Shown piece by piece: positions 45,920 to 55,743 of a stretch of 64,000 nt of DNA (positions within the stretch are counted from its first letter, which is position 1; each line of letters starts with the position of its first letter). The DNA lies in NCBI GenBank assembly GCA_016713305.1, contig JADJPK010000005.1:558001-622000 (forward strand), read 5' to 3'. Made by a program: the position numbers and the translations under genes. The notes beneath the pieces are model-generated. The model ran no database searches and was not told the origin of the DNA. It worked only from the letters and a program-made list of their open reading frames with translations. The stretch comes from Betaproteobacteria bacterium. Its GTDB lineage: Bacteria > Pseudomonadota > Gammaproteobacteria > Burkholderiales > Ga0077523.

Positions 45920-46582
45920 ATGCTTTCTATCCGCCGTGTCCGGAAGGTCTTCGCGGGCTCCGTTCCGCGGCTGGTTCTGAACGAAGTTTCCCTGGAACTT
46001 GGCGCCGGCGAGTATGTCGCCATCCTGGGGGAATCCGGTGTGGGCAAGTCCACGCTGCTCAACCTCGTCGCCGGGCTGGACCGCCCGGACTCCGGTTCGA
46101 TCCTTGTCGATGGACACGATCTGGCGACGCTCGACGACGACAGCCTCACCCGCTTACGCCGCAGACGCATCGGATTCGTCTTCCAGGCGTTTCACGTTCT
46201 TCCGTACCTCAGCGTGCGCCGCAATGTGGAACTACCCCTCATGTTGCTCGAAGCGCCCTCGCCCGGCGGCCACCGCGTGGACGCAATGCTGGCCGCCGTG
46301 GGGCTGCTGGGCCGGGCGGAAAGCATGCCCCGCGAACTGTCGGGGGGCGAATTGCAACGGGTGGCGATCGCTCGTGCACTCGTGCATGAACCCGGCCTGC
46401 TGCTGGCGGACGAGCCGACGGGAAATCTCGATCCGGCCACGGCTGCAGAGATGACCGGCCTGATGGCGAGAGCCGTGCGAGCACAGGGTGCGGCCGGAAT
46501 TCTCGTCACTCATTCGCTGGAAGCCGCTGCCCGCGCCGATCGCGTGTACCGGCTGACACCCTCCGGGCTGGCGGCGGCGTGA
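45920..46582 (+). CDS. ABC transporter ATP-binding protein (LolD/MacB/AttE-like)
   Basis: A 220-residue ATPase of the MacB/LolD class. Walker A GESGVGKST is near residue 42, a Q-loop in FVFQAFHVLPYL, the signature LSGGELQRVAIARAL, Walker B LLLADEPTG and the switch histidine in LVTHS. It powers the FtsX-like permease encoded next; the permease GTG overlaps the stop (GTGA). The ATG at 45920 is chosen; an open extension upstream lacks family sequence. With the permease and the lipocalin-like gene downstream this is the AttEFGH-like layout. Confidence 0.93.
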   Translation: MLSIRRVRKVFAGSVPRLVLNEVSLELGAGEYVAILGESGVGKSTLLNLVAGLDRPDSGSILVDGHDLATLDDDSLTRLRRRRIGFVFQAFHVLPYLSVRRNVELPLMLLEAPSPGGHRVDAMLAAVGLLGRAESMPRELSGGELQRVAIARALVHEPGLLLADEPTGNLDPATAAEMTGLMARAVRAQGAAGILVTHSLEAAARADRVYRLTPSGLAAA

Positions 46583-49086
46583 ACGTATCGGTGCGGGATC
46601 TTCTCTTGGCCCTGCGGCCCTCCCTGGTTATCGGGCCACTGCGCCAGCACCCAGGCAGATCCGCAGTCTCGGTGCTGGCGATTGCCATCGGTGTGGCCAT
46701 GGGGCTCGCGGTGGAACTCGTCAACACGGCTGCCGTTTCCGAACTGGCATCTTCGGCCCGCCGACTGTCGGGCAGCGCCGATGCCGTCGTCCGGGGTCCC
46801 CGCTCGGGGTTCGATGAATCGCTCTACCCAGCGATGGCTGTCCTGCCCGGGGTGCGGCTGGCCAGCCCGGTACTGGAGGTGGAAACGACGGTCAGCGGAT
46901 CCGACGTCCCCCTAAAACTCCAGGGTGTGGACGTGTTCCGCGCCGCGCTCCTGGGTTCCGGCCCGGCGGGCCCGGTTTCCGACGGCCTCGATCTTCTCCG
47001 TTCCGATGTCGTTCTGCTCACGCATGCCGCGGCCGCGTCGCTGGATCTGAAGCCAGGGGATACGATGACCGTCCAAACGGGCGAAGGGCCCAGAGTGCTG
47101 CGCGTCGGAGGATATGCCGGCGCCCAGGCGAGCGGCACCGCCGCGGCGTTCATGGACATCGGTGCCGCCCAGTCGCTGTTCCATCGGCACGGCAGGATCA
47201 CCCGGATCGACATCTCGATCGATCCGGCCCTCGACCGCGACCGGTTCCTGGAGGGCCTCGACCTCCCGGCGGGTGTCGTCGCGCAGCCGACGGATGGATC
47301 GGACCGGACTTCGATCGACCTCACCCGTGCCTACAGGATCAACCTGGACGTGCTCGCTCTGGTCGCCCTGTTCGCGGGTGCTCTGCTGGTGTTCTCCACC
47401 CAGGCGCTTTCCGTGGCAAGAAGGCGCTCGCAACTCGCATTGCTCCGCGTGGTCGGCATGACGAGGCCACAGATCCGGGTGATGGTTCTGGCCGAAGGCG
47501 CCTGCATCGGAGCGGCGGGAACCGCCGCGGGACTGTTCGGTGGCGCCGGCCTGGCCGCCCTTGTCCTGCACTACGTGGGCGCGGATCTGGGTGCGGGTTT
47601 CTTCGCGGGTACCCGTCCTGAACTGCAGATCGACGCTGCGAGAGTGGCGCTGTTCGGCCTGGTGGGGCTCGCTGCGGCCGTTGCAGGAAGCGCTGCCCCC
47701 GCCATCGAAGCCGCCGCTGCCGATCCGGCCCCGGCGCTGAAGAGCGGCGACGATTCGCGGGCGTACTCCCGGATGCCGCCCGTGTGGCCGGGCCTGGCGT
47801 GCTGGGCAGCGGCAACGCTTGCGGTACGGCAGGGTCCGGTGGGAGGACTGCCCCTGTTCGGTTATGGCGCCATGGCACTCATGCTCGCGGGAACGCTGCT
47901 TCTTCTGCCTCACATCGTCGTGATCGTCGCTGGGTGCATGCCGCGGCGCATGCCCGTGGCCGCAATGCTCGCCGTGGAGAGACTCAAGGCCTATCCCATG
48001 CGCGCTGCGGCTGGACTGGCCGCGATCGTGGCAGCGGTGGGACTGATGGTGGCCATGGCGATCATGGTGACTTCGTTCCGCGATTCGCTGGATCGTTGGC
48101 TCGGCGCCGCCCTGCCGGCGGACGTGTATGTGCGTGGCTCCGGCAGAGGGGACTCGACACTTCTGTCTCCGGCGGCGCAAGCGCGGTTGCGGAACATGCC
48201 GGGTGTGCGGCGTGCGGAATTCCAGCGCTGGGACCATCTGCAGCTGAACGGGGGCGCGGCCCGCGTGACATTGCTCGCCCGTGACGGTGCGGCCGAGAAC
48301 GCGGATCGCAGACTGCCCCTCACCGAGCGCGGCAACGAATCGTCGGATGCGCCGCGGGCATGGGTGAACGAGGCGGCCGCAGCGCAGTTCGGCTGGCGGC
48401 CGGGCCAGGACATCGAAATTCCTCTGTCCGGAAGGAACCACCGCTTCATCGTGGCTGGCGTATGGCGCGACTACGCGCGCCAGAACGGCGCCATTCTCAT
48501 CGATCGCCACCTTTTCGTCACCCTCACGGGAGATGTCCAGGCGAACGATGCGGCCCTGTGGCTCGGGTTGCCGCAGGATCTCGTCCAAGTCCGCGACGAA
48601 CTCGAACGACTGCTTCCCGGCGCGGAGGTCGCGACGTTCGACGAGGTGCGTGCCGTATCCCTGCAGACCTTCGATCGCACGTTCGCCATCACCTACGCGC
48701 TGGAAGCCGTGGCCATCGGCATCGGCCTGCTCGGCCTGTCCAGCGCGATCGGCGGCGAGGTGCTGGGTCGCCGCCGCGAGTTCGGCATGCTTAGCCACCT
48801 GGGTGTCCTGCGGCGTGACATCGGCCGCGTCCTGGCGGCCGAAGGCTTCCTCATGGGATTCATCGGGCTCCTCATCGGATCGCTGCTTGGCTTCGCCATG
48901 AGCCTCGTCCTGATTCATGTGGTGAATCCGCAATCGTTCCACTGGAGCATGGAGCTGAGCGTGCCGTGGCTGGGACTGGGGGCCTTCCAGGCAGCCATGC
49001 TCGCCCACGCCACGGCCACGGCCGTGGCGAGCGGCCGCCAGGCACTGGGCACGGATGCGGTACGGGCCGTGCGTGAAGACTTGTGA
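46579..49086 (+). CDS. FtsX-like ABC permease (AttF/AttG-like)
   Basis: An 835-residue inner-membrane protein with two FtsX modules. TM1 (VLAIAIGVAMGLAVELVNTAAV) is followed by a periplasmic MacB-type domain (SGSADAVVRGPRSGF), then three TM segments; the second half repeats this (MAIMVTSFRDSLDRWLGAALPADVYVRGSG; ending with FLMGFIGLLIGSLLGFAMSLVL). Such mechanotransmission exporters move substrates in the periplasm or extract lipoproteins rather than transporting across the inner membrane. GTG start overlapping the ATPase stop. Fused double modules correspond to AttF and AttG. Confidence 0.9.
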   Translation: MNVSVRDLLLALRPSLVIGPLRQHPGRSAVSVLAIAIGVAMGLAVELVNTAAVSELASSARRLSGSADAVVRGPRSGFDESLYPAMAVLPGVRLASPVLEVETTVSGSDVPLKLQGVDVFRAALLGSGPAGPVSDGLDLLRSDVVLLTHAAAASLDLKPGDTMTVQTGEGPRVLRVGGYAGAQASGTAAAFMDIGAAQSLFHRHGRITRIDISIDPALDRDRFLEGLDLPAGVVAQPTDGSDRTSIDLTRAYRINLDVLALVALFAGALLVFSTQALSVARRRSQLALLRVVGMTRPQIRVMVLAEGACIGAAGTAAGLFGGAGLAALVLHYVGADLGAGFFAGTRPELQIDAARVALFGLVGLAAAVAGSAAPAIEAAAADPAPALKSGDDSRAYSRMPPVWPGLACWAAATLAVRQGPVGGLPLFGYGAMALMLAGTLLLLPHIVVIVAGCMPRRMPVAAMLAVERLKAYPMRAAAGLAAIVAAVGLMVAMAIMVTSFRDSLDRWLGAALPADVYVRGSGRGDSTLLSPAAQARLRNMPGVRRAEFQRWDHLQLNGGAARVTLLARDGAAENADRRLPLTERGNESSDAPRAWVNEAAAAQFGWRPGQDIEIPLSGRNHRFIVAGVWRDYARQNGAILIDRHLFVTLTGDVQANDAALWLGLPQDLVQVRDELERLLPGAEVATFDEVRAVSLQTFDRTFAITYALEAVAIGIGLLGLSSAIGGEVLGRRREFGMLSHLGVLRRDIGRVLAAEGFLMGFIGLLIGSLLGFAMSLVLIHVVNPQSFHWSMELSVPWLGLGAFQAAMLAHATATAVASGRQALGTDAVRAVREDL

Positions 49087-49174
49087 ATTCGTGACGGGCG
49101 GCACTGTAAGGCCATGGTCGCGAGGCGGGATCGACCCGAAGCCGTCGTTGTCCGACGGGTCGAGTCCGCCGGAG

Positions 49175-50242
49175 ATGCGGCGAAGACAGACCCTGCTTCT
49201 GCCTCTGATTCTCCTCGGGCCGCGAACCGCCTGGGCGGTTCGGTACGAGCGTGTGGTTCCCGGCCGGCGTTTCGAGTTTCCCCGCGACCACGGTGCTCAT
49301 CCCGGCTTCCGCACCGAATGGTGGTACGTCACCGGAATTGTCCGGACCACCGGCGGACACGAGTCGGGATTCCAGGTCACCTTCTTCCGCAACCGCCCGG
49401 GGTTGCAGGAAGACAATCCGAGCCGGTTCGCGCCGACTCAGCTGCTGTTCGCACATGCAGCGATTGCAGACCCGCTTCGCGGCAAGCTGCGGCACGACCA
49501 GCGGGCCGCCAGAGCGGGCTTCGGGCTTGCGGAGGCATCCACCGCCACGACCGCCGTTCACATCGACGACTGGATGCTGGAGCTCCAGGATGACGACTAT
49601 CGGGCCCGCATCCGCGCTCGCGATTTCGAGCTGGACCTGCGCCTCCGTGCGGCGGGCGGCCCGGTTCTCCAGGGCGAGAACGGATACAGCCGCAAGGGCG
49701 CGCTCGCTGCGCAGGCCAGCTACTACTACAGCCGGCCCCGGCTGGAGGTCCGTGGGACCCTCCGCACCGGCGGCAGTCCCGACGCCGTGACGGGCCGCGC
49801 GTGGCTGGATCACGAATGGTCCAGCGAGATCCTCGGCGAGAACGCGGCGGGGTGGGACTGGATCGGGGTCCGGCTCGACGATGGATCGGCGCTGATGGCC
49901 TTCCGCATCCGCGGCAAGGACGGCAGGACGATCTGGTCCGGAGGAAATCACCACTTCGCGGACGGGACCGTGCGCGTCTTCGGGCCGGCGGATGTCGTTT
50001 TCGAGCCGTTGCGCGAATGGACGAGTCCTCGGACCGGTACGCGGTATCCGGTGGAATGGCGCATCGCCTTGCCGACCGTGAGTCTCCAATTGAAGCCGTG
50101 GATGGACGATCAGGAACTCGATTCGCGGGCAAGCGTGGGCACGGTGTACTGGGAAGGTGCCGTGCGGGTGTGGCGGGATGGGGTGGAGGCGGGAGAAGGG
50201 TATCTGGAGCTCACCGGATACTGGCGGCCCATGCGTCTCTGA
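49175..50242 (+). CDS. Secreted lipocalin-like / CrtC-type protein (AttH-like)
   Basis: A 355-residue protein with a cleavable signal (MRRRQTLLLPLILLGPRTAWA). GFRTEWWYVTGIV and GRAWLDHEWSS are hallmark motifs of the CrtC/AttH family, which pairs two lipocalin folds. It lies 88 bases after the permease stop, as expected for the ATPase-permease-AttH set; some relatives are hydratases. Here it is probably a periplasmic partner of the exporter. The upstream ATG at 49055 would bury the signal peptide, so 49175 is preferred. Substrate unknown. Confidence 0.85.
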   Translation: MRRRQTLLLPLILLGPRTAWAVRYERVVPGRRFEFPRDHGAHPGFRTEWWYVTGIVRTTGGHESGFQVTFFRNRPGLQEDNPSRFAPTQLLFAHAAIADPLRGKLRHDQRAARAGFGLAEASTATTAVHIDDWMLELQDDDYRARIRARDFELDLRLRAAGGPVLQGENGYSRKGALAAQASYYYSRPRLEVRGTLRTGGSPDAVTGRAWLDHEWSSEILGENAAGWDWIGVRLDDGSALMAFRIRGKDGRTIWSGGNHHFADGTVRVFGPADVVFEPLREWTSPRTGTRYPVEWRIALPTVSLQLKPWMDDQELDSRASVGTVYWEGAVRVWRDGVEAGEGYLELTGYWRPMRL

Positions 50243-50379
50243 GCATCCTGCACGGAACGCTGTCCTGCGGCGCTTCACGAAACTTTACCCTGGGCACACA
50301 GACGGGAAACGGGGCCCGTCGAAGATGGAATCCATGCAGTCGGCAACGGCTGCACCTGACCATCGACAAGGAGATTGCC

Positions 50380-50982
50380 ATGACCGACGATCGTTCACCC
50401 GATCCTTCCAGCCACCCGCAGCCCCGTTCCAGGCGCCGTCTCTTCGCCGGCCTGCTGACGGGCGGAATCCTGGGAGGCATGATGGCAGCCAGCGCGGCTG
50501 TGTTCGCGCACGGGCACGACGGTGCCTGATGGGGCGGCAGGTGCATGCACCGGATGCACGGTGCGGCGTCACCCGAAGCGATGAAGGAGCGCATGGCCGC
50601 AGGGGTGGATCGCGCATTGTCCCGCGTGAATGCCACAGACGAGCAGCGCGTGAAGGTCAAGACGATCATGAAGGAAGGCATGGCCGACATTGTCAGCATG
50701 CGCGAGACACACGTGGCCAACCGGGAGACGATGTTGCTGAGTCTTGCAGGCGAGACGGTGGATCGGGATCGGCTGGAGGCTGCACGGCGATCCGAGATCG
50801 AGATCGCCGAGAGAGCGTCGGTCCGCATGGCACGCATGCTTGCGGACGCCGCCGAAGTCCTGACGCCGGAGCAGCGCAGATCGCTCGTCGACGTCCTCCG
50901 GAGGATGCGGGGTCCACTGGGTTTCGGTCCGGGAATTCCGCCGGACCCGCACGACGGCCGGCATGACCCCGGACGTTCCTGA
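50380..50982 (+). pseudogene. Spy/CpxP-like periplasmic protein interrupted by an in-frame TGA
   Basis: Coding from the ATG at 50380 gives RRRLFAGLLTGGILGG-type signal/anchor sequence and AHGHDGA, then TGA at 50527-50529 (codon 50). The same frame then continues WGGRCMHRMHG and the LTXXQ-type helical domain (NATDEQRVKVKTIM; VLTPEQRRSLVDVL) to 50982. A Trp codon in place of TGA would give a normal 200-residue Spy/CpxP family protein, a periplasmic chaperone or metal sensor. The AAGGAGA site precedes only the first ATG; a restart at ATG 50545 is possible. It lies three bases before the response-regulator gene, a usual linkage for Cpx/Zra-type systems. Confidence 0.8.
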
Positions 50983-50985
50983 TTC

Positions 50986-51675
50986 ATGCACGAACGGTTG
51001 CTGATCGTCGAGGACGACGCGGCGCTCGCTGCGATGGTGGCGGAGTATCTGGGGACCGCCGGATACGCCGTCACCCATGCAAGCACCGGTGCGGAGGGGC
51101 TGCGCCAGGCGGCCGCCGGCACCTTCGATCTCGTCATTCTCGACGTGATGCTTCCCGACATCGACGGATTCGACGTATGCCGGTCGCTACGGTCGAGGTC
51201 GCAGGTGCCGGTACTCATGCTCACGGCGCGGGGAGATCCGGCGGACCGCATCGTCGGACTGGAACTCGGCGCTGACGACTACCTGCCCAAGCCCTTCGAA
51301 CCGCGCGAGCTTCTCGCCCGCATCCGGGCGGTGATGCGCCGTGGCCGTCCGGTTCCGGCGGCGAGCGAGAGTCTGCGTTTCGGGCGTCTGGAAGTCGACC
51401 GAGATACGCGGACCGTACACATCGACGGAGAGGAGCGCTTCCTCACGAGCCACCAGTTCGAACTGCTCTGGATCCTGGCGACGCACGCGGGCCGCGTGAT
51501 GTCGCGCGATGCCCTGATGGACCAGTTGAAGGGACATGTGACGGAAGCGTTCGACCGGAGCCTCGACGTGCACGTGTCGCGGATCCGCTCGGCCATAGAA
51601 GACGATCCGAAGAATCCGCGCCGGATACTGACCGTTCGCGGCGCGGGATACGTCTTCACGCGGACGCAGGACTGA
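50986..51675 (+). CDS. OmpR-family response regulator (CpxR/RstA-like)
   Basis: 229 residues. The receiver domain has Asp10/Asp11, phospho-acceptor Asp53 in VILDVMLPD, and Lys in YLPKPFEP. The OmpR winged helix (about 130-225) reads FGRLEVDRDTRTV, then SHQFELLWILATHAG and HVSRIRSAIEDDP. It is three bases after the Spy-like gene, whose product is probably a target or regulator. The histidine kinase gene follows after 298 bases rather than directly, which is unusual for such a pair. Confidence 0.94.
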   Translation: MHERLLIVEDDAALAAMVAEYLGTAGYAVTHASTGAEGLRQAAAGTFDLVILDVMLPDIDGFDVCRSLRSRSQVPVLMLTARGDPADRIVGLELGADDYLPKPFEPRELLARIRAVMRRGRPVPAASESLRFGRLEVDRDTRTVHIDGEERFLTSHQFELLWILATHAGRVMSRDALMDQLKGHVTEAFDRSLDVHVSRIRSAIEDDPKNPRRILTVRGAGYVFTRTQD

Positions 51676-51973
51676 CACGGGTGCGCTTCGCCATCGTGCC
51701 GGATCCGGCGCCGATCGGCCGGCTGCCCGAGTCGGGTCGATCCGTCCATGACGTGCGGGGTGCCCGGACCGAGACGCGGGCGGTGATCCGCGAGACGGTG
51801 CGACCAGACGTGCCAGTCGTACGAACGGGGCTTCCATGTCGCCTTTGGCTTCGGCCTTGCCATCGCCCGTTTCCGACTGCCGCGGGATCGGCACACCTGG
51901 ATCTGTCCTGTCCCGGGATCCTGCGACCTGCGACCGAACCGAAGTGATACCGCTCCACGGACACCGCTGAACC
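51676..51973 (+). other. Gap between the response regulator and histidine kinase genes
   Basis: No convincing gene or RNA. Short open readings exist on both strands but lack start signals and family resemblance. A plus-strand segment near 51803-51935 reads protein-like for about 40 residues but follows a stop and has no start. It may be a decayed gene or untranslated DNA. Confidence 0.3.
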
Positions 51974-53251
51974 ATGTCGCGACTCTATCTGCAGATCTGG
52001 CTCGCCCTCCTGGGCATCCTCGCACTCTTCGCGGCTCTGGTGGCGGTAGCCTGGTGGATGCTGCCGAACGAAGAGGATGCGCCGAGATTCGCGGAGGGCG
52101 TGTCTGCCCTGGTTGCCGAGGCGCTCGGCCCTGCCCTCACGCCCGATTCGGAGCAGCAGGCCCGTCTCGATCGGATCGGCAAGCACATGCGTGGCGACGT
52201 GACGGTGCGTTCGGCCGAGGGGCGCGTCATCGCGGTCAAGGGGGAAGCGCTGCCGTGGCCCGAAGGAGGCGTGCGGTCGAGCGGGGTCGTTCATCGACAG
52301 CGGCATGGCCCCGTCTTCGCGCTCAAGCTCGACGACGGCCGGACCGTGTTCGTCCAGGGGCCCCACCGCCCGCATCCTCACCGACTGCTGTTGCCGCTGC
52401 TGTTGCTTCTCGTCACCACTGCGGCCGGCGCGTACTTCGTCGTGCGCCGGCTCACACGGCGGCTGGAGGTGCTGCGCACCCGTGTCGAGGCGCTCGGCCA
52501 GGGAGACATGTCGACCCGCGTCGCTGTGGAGGGTCGGGACGAGGTGGCCAGGCTGGCGAGCAGTTTCAACGATACGGCGGAGCGCATCGAGCGTCTCGTC
52601 CAGTCGCAGCGCTCACTGCTCGCCAACGTTTCTCACGAGTTGCGCAGCCCGCTCTCACGCATGCGCATGGCCATCGAACTGCTTCGCACGCAGCCGCGCG
52701 ACGAGTTGTTCGAGCGCATCGCACGCGACATCGCGGAACTGGACCATCTCGTGGGCGATCTGCTGGAATCCGGCCGAATCGAAGCCCGCGGAGCAGTGCC
52801 GGACGCGGAGGCGCTCGATCTGCTGGCCGTCGTCGCGGAGGAGGCTGCCGCCCATGGGTTGCAGGCGAAGGGCGTTCCGATTGCCGTGAGGGGCGATCGC
52901 CGCGCGATCGGAAGGCTGGTTCGCAATCTGATCGAGAACGCCAAGCGCTATGCGCCCGGACGGGTTCCGGACGTCAGCGTGGGCGAATGGCCGCCGCAAG
53001 GGGCGTGTATCGAGGTAGCGGACCGGGGCCCCGGCATTGCCGAGGCGGAGCGGGACAGAATCTTCGAACCCTTCTACCGCGCGGCCGGCACGGTGGAGTC
53101 GGGCGAGGGTGTGGGACTGGGACTCGCGCTGGTCCGGCAGATCGCGCGGCTCCATGGCGGCGAAGCGCAGTGCCTGCCTCGTCCCGGGGGAGGGTCCATC
53201 TTCAGGGTGACGCTGAAAGGAGCCGTTGCCGAGGGCGGCCGCTCGGCATGA
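51974..53251 (+). CDS. Sensor histidine kinase (CpxA-like)
   Basis: 425 residues, two membrane segments (residues about 8-30 and 137-157) around a periplasmic domain of about 105 residues. A HAMP linker follows, then the HisKA with His221 in LLANVSHELRSPLSRMR and HATPase_c with RNLIENAKRYAP, DRGPGI and GVGLGLALV. It should phosphorylate the regulator encoded upstream. Start ATG at 51974. Its partner set (Spy-like protein, regulator, sensor) suggests an envelope-stress or metal stimulus. Confidence 0.93.
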   Translation: MSRLYLQIWLALLGILALFAALVAVAWWMLPNEEDAPRFAEGVSALVAEALGPALTPDSEQQARLDRIGKHMRGDVTVRSAEGRVIAVKGEALPWPEGGVRSSGVVHRQRHGPVFALKLDDGRTVFVQGPHRPHPHRLLLPLLLLLVTTAAGAYFVVRRLTRRLEVLRTRVEALGQGDMSTRVAVEGRDEVARLASSFNDTAERIERLVQSQRSLLANVSHELRSPLSRMRMAIELLRTQPRDELFERIARDIAELDHLVGDLLESGRIEARGAVPDAEALDLLAVVAEEAAAHGLQAKGVPIAVRGDRRAIGRLVRNLIENAKRYAPGRVPDVSVGEWPPQGACIEVADRGPGIAEAERDRIFEPFYRAAGTVESGEGVGLGLALVRQIARLHGGEAQCLPRPGGGSIFRVTLKGAVAEGGRSA

Positions 53252-53281
53252 GATGCGGCACGCCGTCGACGTGTCCGGCGC

Positions 53282-55743
53282 TCACGCAGCGAGCACGTGG
53301 CTACTGTTCTCCAGAGCATCGCCCACCCGGCTCATCGGCAGGGGCCGGCTGAACAGGTACCCCTGCATCGTTTCGCAGCCGTGCGAAAGCAAGAACTCGG
53401 ACTGGCTCTCGGTTTCGACGCCTTCGCCGACCACGTTGAGGCGCATGCTGTGCGCCAGGGCGATGATTGCGCGCACGATCGCCGCATCGTCTCCGTTGCC
53501 GGGCGCACCCGCGACGAAGGAGCGGTCGATCTTCAATCCGTGGAGCGGCAACCTGCGCAGGTAGTTGAGGCTGGAATAGCCCGTGCCGAAGTCGTCGATC
53601 CATACGCGCACGCCCAGCGCCCCGAGCTGCCGGAGGGTGTCCGCCGCATGATCGACGTCCCGCAGGATGGACGATTCCGTGATCTCCAGATCCAGCGCTG
53701 CCGGCGGAAGCCCTGTCTCGTCCAGGATCGACCGGGTCATGGCGAGGAAATCCGGCGCCTGGAACTGCTTCGCGGAGAGATTGACCGCGATGCGCAGTTC
53801 GGGTGCGCTCGTGTCCCGCCACTGCTTCGCCTGTCCGCAGGCGGTGCGCAGAACCCATTCGCCGATCGGAACGATCAATCCCGATTCCTCCGCCGTCGAC
53901 ACGAAATCGCCCGGCTCCGCCAGGCGGCCTGTGGCAGTCCGCCAGCGCAGCAAGGCCTCCATGGCGACGAAGCGGCCTCGTTCGACGATCGGCTGATAAT
54001 GCAGTTCGAACTCTCCCGCGCCCAACGCACGGCGCAGATCGCGCTCCAGCGTGAGGCGCTCCACGGCACGCGTGGTCATCTCCGGCCTGTAGTACTGATA
54101 GGTGTTCTTGCCGAGCTCCTTGGCGCGGTACATGGCGTTGTCGGCATTCACGAGCAACGCCTGCACGTTCGCACCATCTTCCGGATACACGCTGATGCCG
54201 GCGCTCGCACTCACGCTCAGTTCATGACCGTCGTGATCGACGGGGCAGCGATGGTGCGTATGCACTTCTGCACCACCCTGCCTGCATCCTCCGCGTGGCT
54301 GATCTCCGGCAGCACCAGCACGAACTCATCGCCCCCGAGGCGGGCGACGAGGTCGCTGCCCCGCAACTGCGACCGCAGGCGTTCGGAGATCACCCGAAGC
54401 AGATGATCGCCCGCATCGTGGCCCAGGGTGTCGTTGACGAGCTTGAAACCGTCCAGGTCGAGAAAGACCACGGCCAGGCGATGACGGTGCCGTTCCGACG
54501 AGGAGATGGCGTTCGCAAGCAGTTCGGAGAGCGCATTGCGATTGGGCAGGCCGGTCAGCGGATCGTGGTTGGCCAGATGAGCAAGCTGTGCCTCCGCGTT
54601 CTTGCGGGCGGTGATGTCCTGGATCTGGACGATGAAATACAACGGTCTGGCATGGGCGTCCCGCACCGGCGAGACGCTCAGCTGGGTCCAGACCATGGCG
54701 CCGTCGCGGCCGGGGAAGCGTTGTTCCACCTGGACAGTCGGCATGCGCCCGTTCCAGATGAGGTGCATGTCTTCCCGCAGACCCGACGCATCTTCCGGAT
54801 GGCCTGCCGCGAGCAGATTGCCCTGGAGCAGCTGCTCACGCGAATGCCCGAGAATGCGGCTGGCGGATTCGTTCACCTGGAGGAACTGGCCCTGCAGAGA
54901 GACGAGCGCCATGCCGATGGCCGCATGCTCGAAGGCGCTGTGGAAACGCTCTTCGCTCTCCCTGAGAGCCTGGTCCGCGTTGCGTCGGTCCGTGATGTCG
55001 CGAAAGACCAGGACGGCTCCCATCACGCTTCCATCGTCATCGAGGATCGGTGCTGCGCTGTCGTCCACAGGGACGGTGCGCCCGTCCGGCCGAACGACGA
55101 TCGCGTCGCGCTCCAGCGTGGCGACCTCACGGGTGCGCAGCGCGGTTTCGACCGGGTCGGCGAGCAGTGCGCCGGAGCGTTCGTCCCGGGGCGCGAAGAC
55201 CTCCTTCAACGTCAGCCCGATGACGTCATGTCGCGATCGGCCCAGAGTCGATTCGGCGGACGGATTCATGAACCGGATGCACCCGCCTTGGTCGGTGGCG
55301 ATCACGCCGTCGCCGATGCAATGCAGGGTCTTCTCCAGCCACTGCCGCGATTCGCGAACCTTGCGCTCCATGCGGTGCTTGACCAGCGCCACCTCGATGG
55401 CGGCACGCAGCTCATCCGGACGGAAGGGTTTCAGGAGATAGCCGTGTGGCGCGGCTTCGCCGGCACGTTCCACCGTCAGCCGGTCGCTGTGGGCCGTCAG
55501 AAAGACCACGGGAACGTCCTGCCTTGACCGCATCTGCGCAGCCGTCTGGATGCCGTCCATCCGCCCCTTGATCACGATGTCCATCAGCACCAGGTCCGGC
55601 CGGAGTTCCGAACACTTCTCGATGGCTCGAGCCCCGGAATTGGCGATGCCGACGACGTCGTATCCGAAACTCGTGAGATGGTGCTCGATGTCCAGCGTGA
55701 TGACGTCTTCGTTTTCCACCACCAGGATGCGTGCCCGGCTCAC
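53282..55743 (-). CDS. Response regulator with PAS-PAS-GGDEF-EAL output, frameshift near 54242
   Basis: About 820 residues once repaired: receiver (Asp55 in LVLMDIVIKG), two PAS domains (about 130-255 and 260-385), GGDEF (RLGGDEFVLVLP, intact active-site motif) and EAL (MEALLRW; DDFGTGYSSLNYL). It could make and break cyclic di-GMP. The frame changes in GGDEF near 54242: one G added after GCTGCCCC gives APVDHDGHELSV and joins the halves. The start is GTG at 55741-55743, overlapping the kinase stop by four bases (GTGA). So this is the direct partner of the upstream kinase. Confidence 0.88.

Noticed and set aside
50527..50529. Selenocysteine at the in-frame TGA of the Spy-like gene
   Set aside because: Spy/CpxP proteins are not selenoproteins, no bacterial SECIS-like hairpin is evident just after the codon, and the next residue pattern fits Trp. 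Mutation or error is simpler.
51681..51947. A plus-strand ORF of 88 codons between regulator and sensor
   Set aside because: No Shine-Dalgarno sequence, Pro/Arg-rich composition and no resemblance to a family; other frames are equally open.
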